IMG/VR virus record: IMGVR_UViG_3300042731_005759
Span: 62,001 to 126,000 of that record
Length of the DNA: 64,000 nucleotides
Source: a virus
Strand: one strand, 5' to 3'
Below are positions 29,316 to 41,600 of the stretch, one piece after another. Each line of letters begins with the position of its first letter. Within the stretch, counting starts at the first letter, position 1. Both the position numbers and the translations under genes were made by a program. The notes beneath the pieces are model-generated. The model ran no database searches. It saw only the letters and a program-made list of their open reading frames with translations, and had not been told where the DNA came from.

Positions 29316-30230
29316 ATGGAGAAGAACTTTTATAAAATATACAAACCAACAACAGGACTAACTCACAACGTACCTGTATACTTAGTCTCTGAAGCGGATG
29401 AGATGGGTGGTATGGTTGGTTTTGACGGTGATATAGAACAAGTTGAACAGATCTGTAATTTCAATTATCAAATAACTGGTGGAAATACAATAAGAGTTTA
29501 TAATACTGTCAACAGAGATTTATTAAAGGTTATAAGAAGTGAAACATATACTATTGATTGGGGTGATGGAGGGAATGAAGTTATAACAGTTAGTACAGGA
29601 ACTAATCTTTCGTTTAAACAACATACATATTCCTCATCAGGAACATATTTGGTCACTATAACACTACAAACAAATTATATAGCAAAAAGAATACAAAAAA
29701 AGATTACTGTACCCCAAAACACAACAGTCACTAATCCATTCGGTAGTTTCTCAACTACAATGGTATATGAAGGGCAAACAACTGTTACACAAAATTACAT
29801 TAATGATTATGATAATAGTAATGTAACGGGTACAACACAGATCTATTTTGCCGCGATGGGCAGAAGTAGAGTGAGTGAATTAAAAAAATACGGTGAAACA
29901 AACTATCAAAATATTACAACAGGAAGTGATACTGTTGGTAGTTACACTGGATACACTATTGATAATTTGTCCTATAGAGATTATGAGGATGGGACCACAA
30001 CAATTACAGGTTCAACAACAAATTTTGAGATAGAAGACGAGTTCGATAAGATGTTAACAAGGAACGAACATTTCATCGGATTTATAGATGAACCGACCAT
30101 TTATTCTGACGTTTTTGTCGAAAGAGGGAAGCAGGGAGTTTTAGAAATGAATTTAAGGTTAGGTGAAATTGATAATATTGGAGAACTGTCTGTTTATGGA
30201 AACGGATTTTTCCAAGTTAAAAAACAATAA
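29316..30230 (+). CDS. Structural protein with PKD-like domain
   Basis: 304 residues. Residues about 77-122 carry a PKD-type beta sandwich: TYTIDWGDGG, then FKQHTYSSSGTYLVTITLQ. This is the family signature (W/Y-x-x-G-D-G and H-x-Y-x-x-x-G-x-Y-x-V). PKD domains act in surface adhesion and are common in Bacteroidota extracellular proteins. The N-terminus (FYKIYKPTTGLTHNVPVYL) and the C-terminal 120 residues (DEFDKMLTRNEHFIGFIDEP, ending in LSVYGNGFFQVKK) are unrecognised and probably attach to the baseplate. The gene is one base after the preceding stop and is followed by a TATTTATT motif. Confidence 0.55.
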   Translation: MEKNFYKIYKPTTGLTHNVPVYLVSEADEMGGMVGFDGDIEQVEQICNFNYQITGGNTIRVYNTVNRDLLKVIRSETYTIDWGDGGNEVITVSTGTNLSFKQHTYSSSGTYLVTITLQTNYIAKRIQKKITVPQNTTVTNPFGSFSTTMVYEGQTTVTQNYINDYDNSNVTGTTQIYFAAMGRSRVSELKKYGETNYQNITTGSDTVGSYTGYTIDNLSYRDYEDGTTTITGSTTNFEIEDEFDKMLTRNEHFIGFIDEPTIYSDVFVERGKQGVLEMNLRLGEIDNIGELSVYGNGFFQVKKQ

Positions 30231-30236
30231 AAATAA

Positions 30237-30244
30237 TATTTATT
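30237..30244 (+). promoter_or_regulatory. TATTTATT motif, candidate late promoter
   Basis: TATTTATT, one base off the TATTTATA consensus, lies 12 bases before ATG 30257 in a 26-base gap. Confidence 0.3.
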
Positions 30245-30256
30245 AATTAAAAGATT

Positions 30257-31174
30257 ATGGCAGTAGGTAGTTATGGAACGGTAAGACCCGCAGATGTGTC
30301 TCCGTCAGACATAGAAATTTTTTATCACTATGTTTCTGGTAGGACATCAACGGCACCCGTTCAGTTTAAAAAATTAGATTCAGAGGACGTTTTAACTCCT
30401 ATCTACCATGGTGATAGAAATGATACTCTTGAGACTGGTGTTTCTACAACAGAATTAATCGGTGGACTTTACAATTTAAAATTAGATTCTGCGGATTTTG
30501 ACGATTTAGGTGTGTATACATTACATATTAGACCTAAACAAATTAGAACATCAATAACCGATTGTGGTATTCTAGCTTCATTACCATCGGTAAGAGGAAT
30601 AATAATCGATTTGAGTAACGTACCATCTGATGATAGAAATAAATTTACCCCACAAGGATTAGTGGGATATAGAATTGAGTATATCAACAACGACGGTACT
30701 AAACTTCCTAATTTCTATAGGGTAGTTACCTCATCTTTTTACTGTACACCAATTACATCAAACTTGACTAATTCAAGTCAGAAGGCAATCAGATATCAAT
30801 ATACTGATCAGTCTACTAATTTGTTGTTTTTGACAGTAACACCATCGTCAGCACCATCAAACAGACCGAATACGGTACCGTTTATTGGTGAACCATCACA
30901 GAACATAGTTCTATCAAATACATTTTTCAATCCTACAACTTTAGAAGTTGAAATGGTTGAACATGATGATACTACATTGGCTTACGCATTGTATGGTAAC
31001 CAATCTAAATCAGTATCTGATGGTATTTACACAGTTTACGACGGTGCAAACAATATCTACAAACAATTTAACTTGTTTGAGATCAAAGATGAGTTCAACG
31101 AAACACTATTTGAGGTTAGAGAGGAAAGGGACGAAATCGATACAACTAAAGATTTTGATGATATCACTCAATAA
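30257..31174 (+). CDS. Hypothetical tail/baseplate protein
   Basis: 305 residues, beta-rich, with no recognised family. Visible features are a central [20 protein letters not shown] segment, a [14 protein letters not shown] strand pair and a charged, probably helical C-terminus ([20 protein letters not shown]). The stop overlaps the start of the giant 2485-residue gene by one base (TAATG), so the two are likely made together. It may connect that protein to the wedge, but this is inferred from position only. There is no Pro/Thr linker here, unlike most downstream genes. Confidence 0.5.
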   Translation: MAVGSYGTVRPADVSPSDIEIFYHYVSGRTSTAPVQFKKLDSEDVLTPIYHGDRNDTLETGVSTTELIGGLYNLKLDSADFDDLGVYTLHIRPKQIRTSITDCGILASLPSVRGIIIDLSNVPSDDRNKFTPQGLVGYRIEYINNDGTKLPNFYRVVTSSFYCTPITSNLTNSSQKAIRYQYTDQSTNLLFLTVTPSSAPSNRPNTVPFIGEPSQNIVLSNTFFNPTTLEVEMVEHDDTTLAYALYGNQSKSVSDGIYTVYDGANNIYKQFNLFEIKDEFNETLFEVREERDEIDTTKDFDDITQ

Positions 31175-34100
31175 TGGCAAAAAGAAAAGTTCCAAGTCAG
31201 GCGGCAAGTGGAAGGGAGACCTTTAACGACAACTTGATCGGTAATCAGATTACTGATGGATCAAGCCAATTGACTGCGACGAACTTTTCGGTTGAAAAGA
31301 CATTACCACAGAGAGATTCCAAAAAATTTAAGACAACACCATTTTCAGAATATCTAACTTTAGATGATCTAAATGAAGAAAATGATGCACCAACTACCAC
31401 ATCATCAACAAGTGATGATGATAAAACGGTAAAATTCAATGCATCTAAAGAAAATGGTAGTAAATCACTTTATGGTTCTTTAAGAGAGAGAATTTCCATC
31501 TCAGTAAAAAGAATTATAAATAAATTTCCCGCGGGTTTTTACGTAGACAAGGACACTCCAATCTCTTCAACAGAGTACACGGCAGAAAACATTGTATACA
31601 ATTCCAAAACCTATGAAACAACATTAAAACTTGAAAATTCTAAGATTTTTAACCCACATGATGTTGTTTTAGTAAAACCCAAAAGTAATACTCAACCCGA
31701 GGTTGAGAATACATTTAAAAACTTCTATGATCACTATAAAAAATATACATTAGTTATTGGTGAACAGACCTATAACATTGTAAGTTTCACAGAAGTAGAC
31801 AGTACTGGTTTCATTACATTAAAAGTTAAAGGAAATCCTTTTAATGGAAATAGTACTTACACTGAAAGTTTTTTAATAAGACCTGTAGATTCTGTCGTCG
31901 AAGAATTTTTCAAAAATTTAGATGATTTAGAATCCATTTTATTAAACCGAGAGTCGACACCTAAGTACACGTCGAAATTTGTCGTTCCACAAGATTCTTT
32001 AGATGGTTCAAAAACTGAAAACAAAACGTTAAGGTTTACTTGGCCATTATTTAAGGATGGGTGGAACATAAAAATCACTGGTAACTCTTATGTTGAATAC
32101 CTAAGAAGACTCAGTGATGTTGGTCAAGAAATAGACAACTACAAATCAAATTTAATTGTTAGATTTTTAACTACTGCCTCTCTCAATGAATTTGATACTC
32201 CAGATCAAAGAATCGCGTCTATTTTCAAACTATACGGACAAAGCTTCGACTCTATCAAAAAGTTTATTGATAATGTTTCTTACATGAGAAATGTAAGTTA
32301 CGATGGTATCAATAACGTTCCTGATGTTCTCCTTAAAAACTTATCAAACACATTAGGTTTAACCGATGTTAAACTTTTTGATGATAAGTCTTTGGAGGAT
32401 ATTCTCTATTCGAGAATTGATAGTCAGTACGAAGGTGTTGATCTTGGTAAAAATGTGATTGAGGCGGAAACAGAGTTCTATAGACGAGTCTTAGTAAACT
32501 TAGCACACATATATAAATCGAAAGGTACAAGAAACGCAATTGAGTTTTTCCTTAGATTTTTAGGTGCACCTGAACCTTTAATTAAAATTGAGGAATATAC
32601 CTACAAATATGATGAGGTTAGAAAGAACGTAAGTGATATCGATAGTGATATTTACGATCTTATTCAGGACGAAAAGACGTTTACTATTGCAGAATTACAA
32701 ACCACGGGATTTACTTACTTAAATACTGTTACAACAGGACTTACGTCATATAAAGAGACTGAGTTCCCAATTAATGTTGAAAGTAGTGGTAGTACTAAGT
32801 ACGGTGATGTACAACAAATTGTAAGTGAGACTAATGATACCTTTTTTGAAAAAGGTGCGGGTTGGTATGATATAACTTTACAACACAGATCATCATTAGA
32901 GTTAGATACTGAAAATTCAGATTTACTATCCACACCAAAAGTTATAAAAACAAAAAATAAAGACTATACCTACGGGGAGGATTACTTTGACTTATTTAGA
33001 CAGTTTGATGGTTTAGATTATGGTTATGAATTACATAATACTGTCGATAACAATAAAACAGAATTATTAGGTGATTTAGATTCAAAAACACTAAATAGAA
33101 AAAATATACAAGTTTATATTTCTTCTGCACAAGCATTAGATCATGATGTTTATAGAAAATCAAGAGAATTAGGTGTAAGTTTTGGGACAAATACTTTAGA
33201 ACCACAAACAGGTTTTACGTTCGCGGAATATATAGATCAAGTTTTAAACGAACAAATTAGAAATTCACATGTAGTAAAACATCAAAAAAGTTATATACAA
33301 CTTGAAGACATTTATCTAAGTTATTTAGATAAAGTATCGGACCCATATAGTAATCCAACAGTAAGTGAGTTCATTAATAAGATCAGTCCATATTGGGTAC
33401 AACTTATTGAACAATTTATTCCTGCGACAACATTATGGACGGGTGGTAATATTATTGAGAATCATAATTTAGGTAGGTCTAAATACGAATATAAAAAACC
33501 ATGTAGGATAACAGAATTTACTGAAAATCTATTCCCTGATTTCGAATTGGCAATTGAAGAGGATTTAGAAACAGTCTTAGGTGACCCCGATATTTTTAGG
33601 GGACTAACTGTTGTGAGCGGTGTAACATATAATTTACATATAGATTTTAATGGGACAACATATACTTCAAACAGTCTGTTAACACTAAGTGGTGAAACAC
33701 AGAGTATAAATCAAGTAAATGTTTGTAGTAATAATTTTACACATGCGGGATTATTCGAACCATATCCTGTAAATTCAGAGTGTTCAACTCTACTTAGTTC
33801 AGACTTTAATGGGGTTCCTTTTGATAAAACAATACACTTACCCCTTACTTGTGATTTTAAGTGTTATTTAAAACCACAAAGAGAAATATTAGAGTGTCTT
33901 TGGGTTGATAAAGTACAGGATATTATAGACAACCAAATCAATAGTCAATACTATAGAAAAACTTATTACTCAAATGGTCAAACTAATATATCTAATCACG
34001 CGGGGTGGGTCGATTATGAACTAACAGGAAATACACAGACCGAAACAAACTACCAAAATGAACTCACAAGTAATGGTGAGTCGTATAGTTGTGAGGTCGC

Positions 34101-37100
34101 ACCTATTCTTTCATATAAAATATTCACAGATACTGATGGTATAAAGAAAATAAGTGTCACACCTATTAAATACGACGTACCATTATATACTGACAATACT
34201 TGTAGAACTGAGGCGGATATTGATTGTTTAGATGGAGATACTTTTGATTTCTATTTTGATACATTTTACTTAACAGGAACAACCTGTTGTAATCCACAGG
34301 TAGATGTGTATGGACCGAATAAATTTTATACCCTACCTGAGGATGAAGATGAATGTATCCTCATGGAGGATGTATACTTCAAGGTTTCAGGAATTACTTT
34401 CGGAAACGAAGATATTGTTGATGATGGAGATCCATGTACAACTTGTCCACCATATAATACAACATGGCCAACAAACATTTTTATCAATTGTGTTGGTGGA
34501 TATAACGAATCAATTTCAGGTAATACAACATTACAAGAAGACCAAACAGTTGAATGGGTATCGGGTTGTACTTTCGTTATAAGAAATGTAAGAGAAAATG
34601 ACGTAATAGACATAACTATCACTGACGCGGCTAACTGCGATCAAAAAGTTAGAATTGATGGATTACAACAAAAATTTGAGTGGGATCCTATTGATGGTGA
34701 CGATGTTACCGAATCACGTAGTCATTTTTTCCAATACACAATCGATTCTTATTTAGAAGGTGAGGATTACCCAACTCACGATCCATCAGTAAGTCAAAGT
34801 GGTATAACATTCTGTGATAATTTTTCAGGATATACCCTACACCCAACGGTACAATATAGACCTACTTTTGATTATGGTCTAAAACAAAATACTAAGGTCA
34901 TTAAAATTAACAATGGTGTTATTATAGATGACGAAAATACTTGGGTAGATGTACAGAATTATTTCCAAGATAATACATTAGAGTTAATCGATGTTGAAGA
35001 TGTTCAAATAGGTGATAGATTACTTTCAGGACAATATCTTAACTGTCCTTTCAGTTCAAGTGATTATACAAACGCAGTACTGAGTGGTTATTCATTTAGT
35101 TACAATTACTTAACCGTTGAAGTGGACAATAAAGATTGTTTAGGATCAACAAAAGTAAATGTGATTAATGAAAGATTTAGAGTTTTACCAAATTCTAAAT
35201 TAAGGGTAATGACACAGGTGGGAGATCATTGGGAGTTTACAGAAAAATATCCTGAAGAATTAATAGTGAGACCACCTGAACCAACAGAACCTTGTTGTAA
35301 TTACGGTGTAGACTATTATAAAAAAGGTGATTTACTAATAAACGAATTAGGTTTTCCAATCGAGGTAACCTCATTAGATTTAGATTATTGTCAAAGAGAT
35401 TTATTTTATCATCTGAATGTTAGTGCTGTTTACAGACAACCATCAAATACATTAAGTATTGTTCCTGATAATCCTTTTGGTGTTTCCACAGAATGTTGTA
35501 CGGAAGTTATATTATTTAATGGTGATGTTGACGATCAAATATTGGTAGAATATGATGAACAAATATTTGAAAATTTAGATCTCAGTTCACAACAATATTA
35601 TCAAGACCAATTAGATTGTGTTGATGAGCCAACAATCGAAGATTTAGAAAGACCCGAATATACGGAAAACTGTAATGATCTAAATGCGTTTATTGGTATA
35701 CATTATACTGATGGTAACCAAATATTAATTGAGTATGATGAATCGTACAATATTGGTAATATAGTTCAAGTATCAGAGATTAACTCACAACTAACAGAAT
35801 ACCTCTCACCAGGTATGGATTGTTATGAACTAACAGGAATAGCATACTCTGAAAATATTACACATCAAATACTTTCTATATGTACTGATTTGATAACACC
35901 AACAGCGTCTCCCGCACCAACAGGAACACCAACTCCAACACCAACAATTACTGCTAGCCCAACACCTTCACCATCACCTTCAGAAACACCTGAACCTACC
36001 CCTTCACCAAGTCCTAGTGAGACTCCATCACCAACATCAACGCAAACTCCTACACCATCACCTTCACCAAGTGAGACCCCTGAACCTACTCCTTCACCAA
36101 GTCCAAGTGAAACTGCAGAACCTACACCAACACCTTCAGAAACACCTGAACCGACTGCAAGTGAGACGCCACAACCAACAAGTAGTAGTACGCCAGAACC
36201 AACACCAAGTACTACACCTGATCCAACACCATCACCTTCACCTAGTCCATCACCATCACCGAGTCCTTCTCCAAGCCCAAGTCCATCACCAAGTGCAACG
36301 GCAAACTGTGACTTCGATGTTGATATAGACATTGCGACTCCAACCCCCACAAATAGTAGTACACCAGAACCAACACCTAGTCCATCCCCTTCACCTAGCC
36401 CATCTCCATCACCAAGTCCTACAGTTACTGCAAACTGTGACTTTGACGTTGATGTAGATATTGCTACTCCTACACCAACACCATCTCCATCACCTAGTCC
36501 TTCTCCGTCGCCAAGTCCTTCTCCGAGTCCAAGTGCAACGGCAAACTGTGATTTTGACATTGATATAGATATTGCAACACCAACACCTACACCAACAAAT
36601 AGTAGTACACCTGAACCTACCCCTAATCCTACATCAAGTCCTACACCATCACCTAGCCCTTCACCTTCACCATCACCAACACCTAACTGTGATTTCGATG
36701 TTGATATAGACATTGCAACTCCGACTCCGACTCCTTCACCATCACCGAGTCCTTCTCCGAGTCCGAGTCCAAGTGCAACTGAAAACCCAACACAAACACC
36801 AACACCATCCCCAAGTCCTACGCCAAACTGTGACTTTGACGTTGATGTAGATATTGCAACTCCTACGCCAACACCTAGCCCTTCCCCTTCACCTAGTCCA
36901 TCACCATCACCATCACCAAGTACTACACCTGAATCAACACCAACGCCTTCACCTAGCCCATCCCCTTCACCAAGTCCAAGTCCAAGTGCAACGGCAAACT
37001 GTGACTTTGATATTGATATAGACATTGCAACTCCGACCCCAACACCTACAAATAGTAGTACACCTGAACCTACTCCTAATCCTACACCATCACCAACTGT

Positions 37101-38631
37101 AAGTGTAACTCCTGACGCAACACCTAATCCAACGTCTACACCACCTGCAACGGAAAATCCAACACCTACTCCTAGTAGTACTGCAATTCCGACTCCAACA
37201 CCATCACCTAGTCCGTCACCGTCACCATCTCCGAGTCCTACACCAAACTGTGATTTTGATATTGATATAGATATTGCAACACCTACACCGACACCAAGCC
37301 CATCACCTTCACCTAGTCCATCACCATCCCCTTCACCTAGCCCAAGTGTAACACCTGATCCTACATCAAGTCCAACACCATCACCTAGTCCATCACCATC
37401 ACCAAGTCCTACACCTAATTGCGACTTTGATGTTGATGTAGATATTGCGACTCCTACGCCAACACCAACAAATAGTAGTACACCTGAACCTACCCCTTCA
37501 CCAACACCAAGCAGTACTCCAAACCCTACAGCGAGTCCTACTCCAAGTAGTACTCCTAACCCTACGGCAAGTCCTACCCCAAGTCCTACCCCTAATCCTA
37601 CAGCGAGTCCTACACCATCACCAAGTGTAACTCCTGATCCAACTCCTACGCCTTCACCTAGTCCATCACCAAGTCCTTCACCAAGTCCAACACCTAATTG
37701 TGACTTTGACGTTGATGTAGATATTGCTACCCCTACACCAACACCATCTCCATCACCTAGTCCATCACCATCACCGAGTCCTACCCCAAGTAGTACTCCA
37801 AACCCTACAGCGAGTCCTACTCCAAGTAGTACTCCTAACCCTACTGCAAGTCCAACACCTTCACCTAGCCCATCACCAAGTCCAAGTGCAACACCAAACC
37901 CTACACCATCACCTAGCCCATCTCCATCGCCAAGTCCAACACCAAACTGTGATTTCGATGTTGATATAGATATTGCAACTCCTACTCCTACACCATCACC
38001 ATCTCCGTCGCCTTCACCTAGCCCATCGCCAAGTCCTAGTCCATCACCATCGCCAAGTAGTACACCAAATCCAACTCCTACACCAACACCATCTCCATCG
38101 CCATCACCGTCTCCGTCACCATCACCTAGTCCAAGTCCGACTCCAAGTCCGACCCCTAGTCCTACTGCAGTAGATTGTCCACCTAGTTGTGGTACACAGA
38201 TCTATAAAAACTCATATGTACCAACAGGTAGTACTTCATCTGTTAGTACAATTAAGGATCTCGGTGGATACTGTACTGAAAATAGAGTGGATGGTGATAT
38301 AGTATCTACAAGTGGTGCAGAATGGGTATATAATACAAATAATTGTGTTGTATATGTTAGATCTTATAGTGGAGGATCAAGTAGTACGTGTGTTGGTGAG
38401 TATGTAACACCTACAGGAACTGAGGTTAGTTCATTTGTACACACTGAAGGTACGTTAACACCAACAGGAAGTAATAAATTATACGATACAGGAATCAGAT
38501 ATATTGACTCTAATAATAACGCAATTGTGATTGTGACTGAATGGAATTCATCACTAATGGATTTAGTTAGAGTTTGGGTATTATGTGATTGTAGTTTTGA
38601 AGGTGAAGTAATAGAAAATTTTGAAGGATGA
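31174..38631 (+). CDS. Giant baseplate-fibre protein: P2 gpI-like part plus Pro/Thr/Ser linker with NCDFDVD motifs
   Basis: 2485 residues. Residues about 303-483 ([38 protein letters not shown] and FLGAPEP) resemble P2 gpI-type tail proteins, which join baseplate to fibres. A second helical part near 733-780 ([19 protein letters not shown]) fits the same family. Residues 800-1570 are beta-rich, Cys-containing modules. Residues about 1576-2333 are a Pro/Thr/Ser linker of roughly 760 residues in which a 10-residue motif NCDF-D-(V/I)-D-(V/I)-D-I occurs ten times. A Cys-rich globular domain ends the chain ([13 protein letters not shown]). The likely role is a baseplate arm that carries a long flexible tether with a receptor-binding tip. 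Fusion of baseplate and tether in one chain is unusual. The frame stays open through all repeats. Confidence 0.6.
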   Translation: MAKRKVPSQAASGRETFNDNLIGNQITDGSSQLTATNFSVEKTLPQRDSKKFKTTPFSEYLTLDDLNEENDAPTTTSSTSDDDKTVKFNASKENGSKSLYGSLRERISISVKRIINKFPAGFYVDKDTPISSTEYTAENIVYNSKTYETTLKLENSKIFNPHDVVLVKPKSNTQPEVENTFKNFYDHYKKYTLVIGEQTYNIVSFTEVDSTGFITLKVKGNPFNGNSTYTESFLIRPVDSVVEEFFKNLDDLESILLNRESTPKYTSKFVVPQDSLDGSKTENKTLRFTWPLFKDGWNIKITGNSYVEYLRRLSDVGQEIDNYKSNLIVRFLTTASLNEFDTPDQRIASIFKLYGQSFDSIKKFIDNVSYMRNVSYDGINNVPDVLLKNLSNTLGLTDVKLFDDKSLEDILYSRIDSQYEGVDLGKNVIEAETEFYRRVLVNLAHIYKSKGTRNAIEFFLRFLGAPEPLIKIEEYTYKYDEVRKNVSDIDSDIYDLIQDEKTFTIAELQTTGFTYLNTVTTGLTSYKETEFPINVESSGSTKYGDVQQIVSETNDTFFEKGAGWYDITLQHRSSLELDTENSDLLSTPKVIKTKNKDYTYGEDYFDLFRQFDGLDYGYELHNTVDNNKTELLGDLDSKTLNRKNIQVYISSAQALDHDVYRKSRELGVSFGTNTLEPQTGFTFAEYIDQVLNEQIRNSHVVKHQKSYIQLEDIYLSYLDKVSDPYSNPTVSEFINKISPYWVQLIEQFIPATTLWTGGNIIENHNLGRSKYEYKKPCRITEFTENLFPDFELAIEEDLETVLGDPDIFRGLTVVSGVTYNLHIDFNGTTYTSNSLLTLSGETQSINQVNVCSNNFTHAGLFEPYPVNSECSTLLSSDFNGVPFDKTIHLPLTCDFKCYLKPQREILECLWVDKVQDIIDNQINSQYYRKTYYSNGQTNISNHAGWVDYELTGNTQTETNYQNELTSNGESYSCEVAPILSYKIFTDTDGIKKISVTPIKYDVPLYTDNTCRTEADIDCLDGDTFDFYFDTFYLTGTTCCNPQVDVYGPNKFYTLPEDEDECILMEDVYFKVSGITFGNEDIVDDGDPCTTCPPYNTTWPTNIFINCVGGYNESISGNTTLQEDQTVEWVSGCTFVIRNVRENDVIDITITDAANCDQKVRIDGLQQKFEWDPIDGDDVTESRSHFFQYTIDSYLEGEDYPTHDPSVSQSGITFCDNFSGYTLHPTVQYRPTFDYGLKQNTKVIKINNGVIIDDENTWVDVQNYFQDNTLELIDVEDVQIGDRLLSGQYLNCPFSSSDYTNAVLSGYSFSYNYLTVEVDNKDCLGSTKVNVINERFRVLPNSKLRVMTQVGDHWEFTEKYPEELIVRPPEPTEPCCNYGVDYYKKGDLLINELGFPIEVTSLDLDYCQRDLFYHLNVSAVYRQPSNTLSIVPDNPFGVSTECCTEVILFNGDVDDQILVEYDEQIFENLDLSSQQYYQDQLDCVDEPTIEDLERPEYTENCNDLNAFIGIHYTDGNQILIEYDESYNIGNIVQVSEINSQLTEYLSPGMDCYELTGIAYSENITHQILSICTDLITPTASPAPTGTPTPTPTITASPTPSPSPSETPEPTPSPSPSETPSPTSTQTPTPSPSPSETPEPTPSPSPSETAEPTPTPSETPEPTASETPQPTSSSTPEPTPSTTPDPTPSPSPSPSPSPSPSPSPSPSPSATANCDFDVDIDIATPTPTNSSTPEPTPSPSPSPSPSPSPSPTVTANCDFDVDVDIATPTPTPSPSPSPSPSPSPSPSPSATANCDFDIDIDIATPTPTPTNSSTPEPTPNPTSSPTPSPSPSPSPSPTPNCDFDVDIDIATPTPTPSPSPSPSPSPSPSATENPTQTPTPSPSPTPNCDFDVDVDIATPTPTPSPSPSPSPSPSPSPSTTPESTPTPSPSPSPSPSPSPSATANCDFDIDIDIATPTPTPTNSSTPEPTPNPTPSPTVSVTPDATPNPTSTPPATENPTPTPSSTAIPTPTPSPSPSPSPSPSPTPNCDFDIDIDIATPTPTPSPSPSPSPSPSPSPSPSVTPDPTSSPTPSPSPSPSPSPTPNCDFDVDVDIATPTPTPTNSSTPEPTPSPTPSSTPNPTASPTPSSTPNPTASPTPSPTPNPTASPTPSPSVTPDPTPTPSPSPSPSPSPSPTPNCDFDVDVDIATPTPTPSPSPSPSPSPSPTPSSTPNPTASPTPSSTPNPTASPTPSPSPSPSPSATPNPTPSPSPSPSPSPTPNCDFDVDIDIATPTPTPSPSPSPSPSPSPSPSPSPSPSSTPNPTPTPTPSPSPSPSPSPSPSPSPTPSPTPSPTAVDCPPSCGTQIYKNSYVPTGSTSSVSTIKDLGGYCTENRVDGDIVSTSGAEWVYNTNNCVVYVRSYSGGSSSTCVGEYVTPTGTEVSSFVHTEGTLTPTGSNKLYDTGIRYIDSNNNAIVIVTEWNSSLMDLVRVWVLCDCSFEGEVIENFEG
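35897..38171 (+). repeat. [12 protein letters not shown] linker with ten [10 protein letters not shown] motifs
   Basis: About 2.27 kb of C- and A-rich sequence encoding Pro alternating with Ser or Thr. Motif copies start at 36304, 36433, 36544, 36685, 36826, 36997, 37246, 37417, 37696 and 37945, all in frame, with many synonymous differences between copies. An exact 53-bp direct repeat (37513-37565 and 37792-37844) is offset by 279 bases, a multiple of three. Confidence 0.95.
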
Positions 38632-38671
38632 TAGACTATAAAATTGAAAAATTAAACTATATATTTTAATA

Positions 38672-41600
38672 ATGAGTCAGGTAAGATATTTTGATGTAAC
38701 AATTAGTTCGGGAACCTCACATAGTACATATATTATATACTATGATCAGGTTAACGCGTCTAATATTGCCACAAGAGTATCAACTAATTTACCTGCAACA
38801 GGAGTTACATATTCAGATTTAACTTCACTTAATGGTGTTAGAGTTCAAGTACCTTACACTGCAACAACAATATTATTGTATAATAACTCATGTGTTGTTG
38901 ATGACGAAATTATCTTACCAACACCAATTCCCACATCTACACCTACACCCACTCCTTCCCCAAGCCCATCACCTAGTCCATCACCTTCACCTAGTCCATC
39001 ACCAAGCCCTACACCATCCCCAAGCCCAAGCCCATCCCCAAGTCCAACACCTAATTGTGACTTTGATGTAGACATAGATATTGCAACTCCCACACCAACC
39101 CCATCACCTTCACCTAGCCCATCACCTAGTCCGTCCCCATCACCAACACCAAACCCTACACCAAATCCAACACCATCCCCAAGCCCAAGCCCATCACCTT
39201 CACCTAGTCCATCACCAAGTCCTACACCGACATTTAGTCCAACTCCAAGTGCAACACCAAACCCTACTGCGAGTCCAACACCATCTCCTAGCCCGAGTCC
39301 ATCACCAAGTCCAACACCGTCACCAACACCTAATTGTGACTTCGATGTGGACGTAGAAATGAATTTAGCACCTACAGGGTTTACACCATTTGCTTTTCAA
39401 CAGTTTGAAAATACGGCAACAGGTACAACGATAGCGACACTTTCAGCAAGTGATCCTGATTCGGGTGATACACATACATTTAGTTTAGTGTCAGGTTCAG
39501 GTAGTACAGATAACGCATCATTTACTTTATCAAGTGCAGGTGTTCTTAAAAATGCAGTAGTATTCAACTATGAAACAAAATCAAGTTATTCGATAAGAGT
39601 AAGAGTTACAGATCAAGGTGGACTAAGTTTTGAAGGTACAAGAACAGTATCAGTTCGTAACGTAAATGAAACTCCGTATGGATTGACATTAAGCAATAAT
39701 ACACAGAATGAGAATACCGCAACAGGTACAACCATCGGAACGTTCTCAGGTTTAGATGTTGATAGTGGTGAAACATTTACATATACACTTTCGGGAAGTG
39801 GTAATGATAACGCATCATTTACTTTATCAAGTGCGGGAGTTCTTAAAAACGCGATAGTATTCAATTACGAAGTTAAAAATTCATATAGTATCGAAGTAAC
39901 GGTTACTGATAGTGGTAATAACACCTATACTGATACATTTACAATTTCAGTCCTTGATGTTAACGAAACACCTACTAATATTACTTTATCAAGTTCATCT
40001 ATAGATGAGAATGTACCAACAGGGACTACAATTGGAACATTTAGCTCATCAGACCCTGATAGTGGAAATACCTTTACATATAGTTTAGTAAGTGGAACAG
40101 GATCATCAGGAAATGGTAGTTTTTATATCGATGGTACAAGTCTGAAGAGTAATGTTGTATTTGACTATGAAACACAATCATCTTACTCTATAAGGGTTAG
40201 ATCGACAGATCAAGGAGGTCTTTACGTAGAAAAAATATTAACAATATCGATTACAGACATATCAGTATCAGGTACTGCAACAGTCACAAACTTAAATTGT
40301 TATAATGATTCCTCAGGAACAATTGAAGTCACTTCTCAGTCAGGGGGTGACTCACCATACACATATTCAATTAATGGTATATCGTATCAATCATCAACGT
40401 CATTTACAGGTTTGGGGGCAGGAACTTATACAGTATATATTAAAGATGATAATGGTGAAATAGGTACGTTATCAAAAACAATAACACAACCACCCGTACT
40501 TTCAGTGACTGATTCACACACAGATCCAACATGTTATGGAGGAAGTGATGGTGAAATTGTCTTTAGTGTTGCTGGTGGTACAGGTGAAAAAACATATACA
40601 ATAAATGGGGATGTAACAACAGATACAACTCATACAGGTTTGACTGCGGGTACATATACTTTCATTGCGACAGACGAAAATGGATGTACTGATAGTAGAT
40701 CGGTTACTTTGAGTGTAACGCAAGTGTCAGTTAATTTTGACGGAAGTGATGTTAGTTGTAATGGTGATTCAGATGGTAGTATTAGGGTTTTCTGTCCAAC
40801 AGGTGGTAGTGGATCGGGATACGAAGTCAAAATAGGGTCCAATGCATATCAAAACTTACCAACTGGTTGTGGTTTTGGTGATGGAGTAAATTACACGGCA
40901 TTAACTGCAGGTACATACACTATCACAGTAAAAGATGGGGATGGTTGTGAAAGACAATATACAAGAGTAATAACAGAACCTACTACTTTATCAGCATCTG
41001 CAAGTGGTACTCTACCAACCTGTAGTAATAGTTCAGATGGTACAATAACAGTAACCGCCAGTGGTGGTACATCACCATATGAGTATGATTTAGCGAATAC
41101 AGGTTACCAAACCTCAAACGTATTCAGTAACCTAAGTTCAGGTTCATATACAGGTAGGGTAAGAGATAATAATGGGTGTATTGGGGCGTTTAGTGTTGAT
41201 ATCACAAGAACTCAAGTGTCTGCAACAGTAACACAAACAAATGTTACTTGTAATGGTGATGATGACGGAACAATAACTGTTACAAGTCCATCAGGTGGTA
41301 CAGGTACAGGATACGAAGTAAAATTAAATAGTAATGGTACTTATGTAAATCTTGAGACAGAAACATATAGTAATTTGGCACCAGGAACATACACAGTTTA
41401 TGTTAAGGATAGTAATGATTGTGAAAGAACATATAGTATAACAATAACTGAAAATGCGGTGGTGACCGCAAGTGTTACATCAACAGACCCAACATGTTTC
41501 GGTAATACTGATGGTAGTATAACAGTAACGGGATCAGGTGGAACAGGATCATATACTTACAGTATTGGAAGTGGTTACCAAGCATCAAATACTTTTACCA

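Noticed and set aside
35865-37025. 386-codon open frame on the - strand, rich in Gly, Val and Glu
   Set aside because: It is the antisense of the Pro/Ser/Thr linker; the repeat simply lacks stop codons in that frame. The + frame carries clear domains on both sides. Similar antisense frames at 49035-49643 and 54106-54429 have the same cause.
35897-38171. Regular repeats that could be taken for a CRISPR array or a non-coding satellite
   Set aside because: Repeats are in coding frame, have no constant palindromic repeat with unique spacers, and copies differ mainly at synonymous sites. No cas genes are present.
35897-38171. Frameshift or assembly collapse in the low-complexity linker
   Set aside because: The frame stays open for 2.27 kb and the conserved motif is in phase in all ten copies. 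Collapse of copy number cannot be excluded, but the coding nature is secure.
35897-38171. G-quadruplex potential on the - strand of the linker DNA
   Set aside because: The complementary strand has mostly isolated GG pairs, not runs of three or more, so stable quadruplexes are unlikely.
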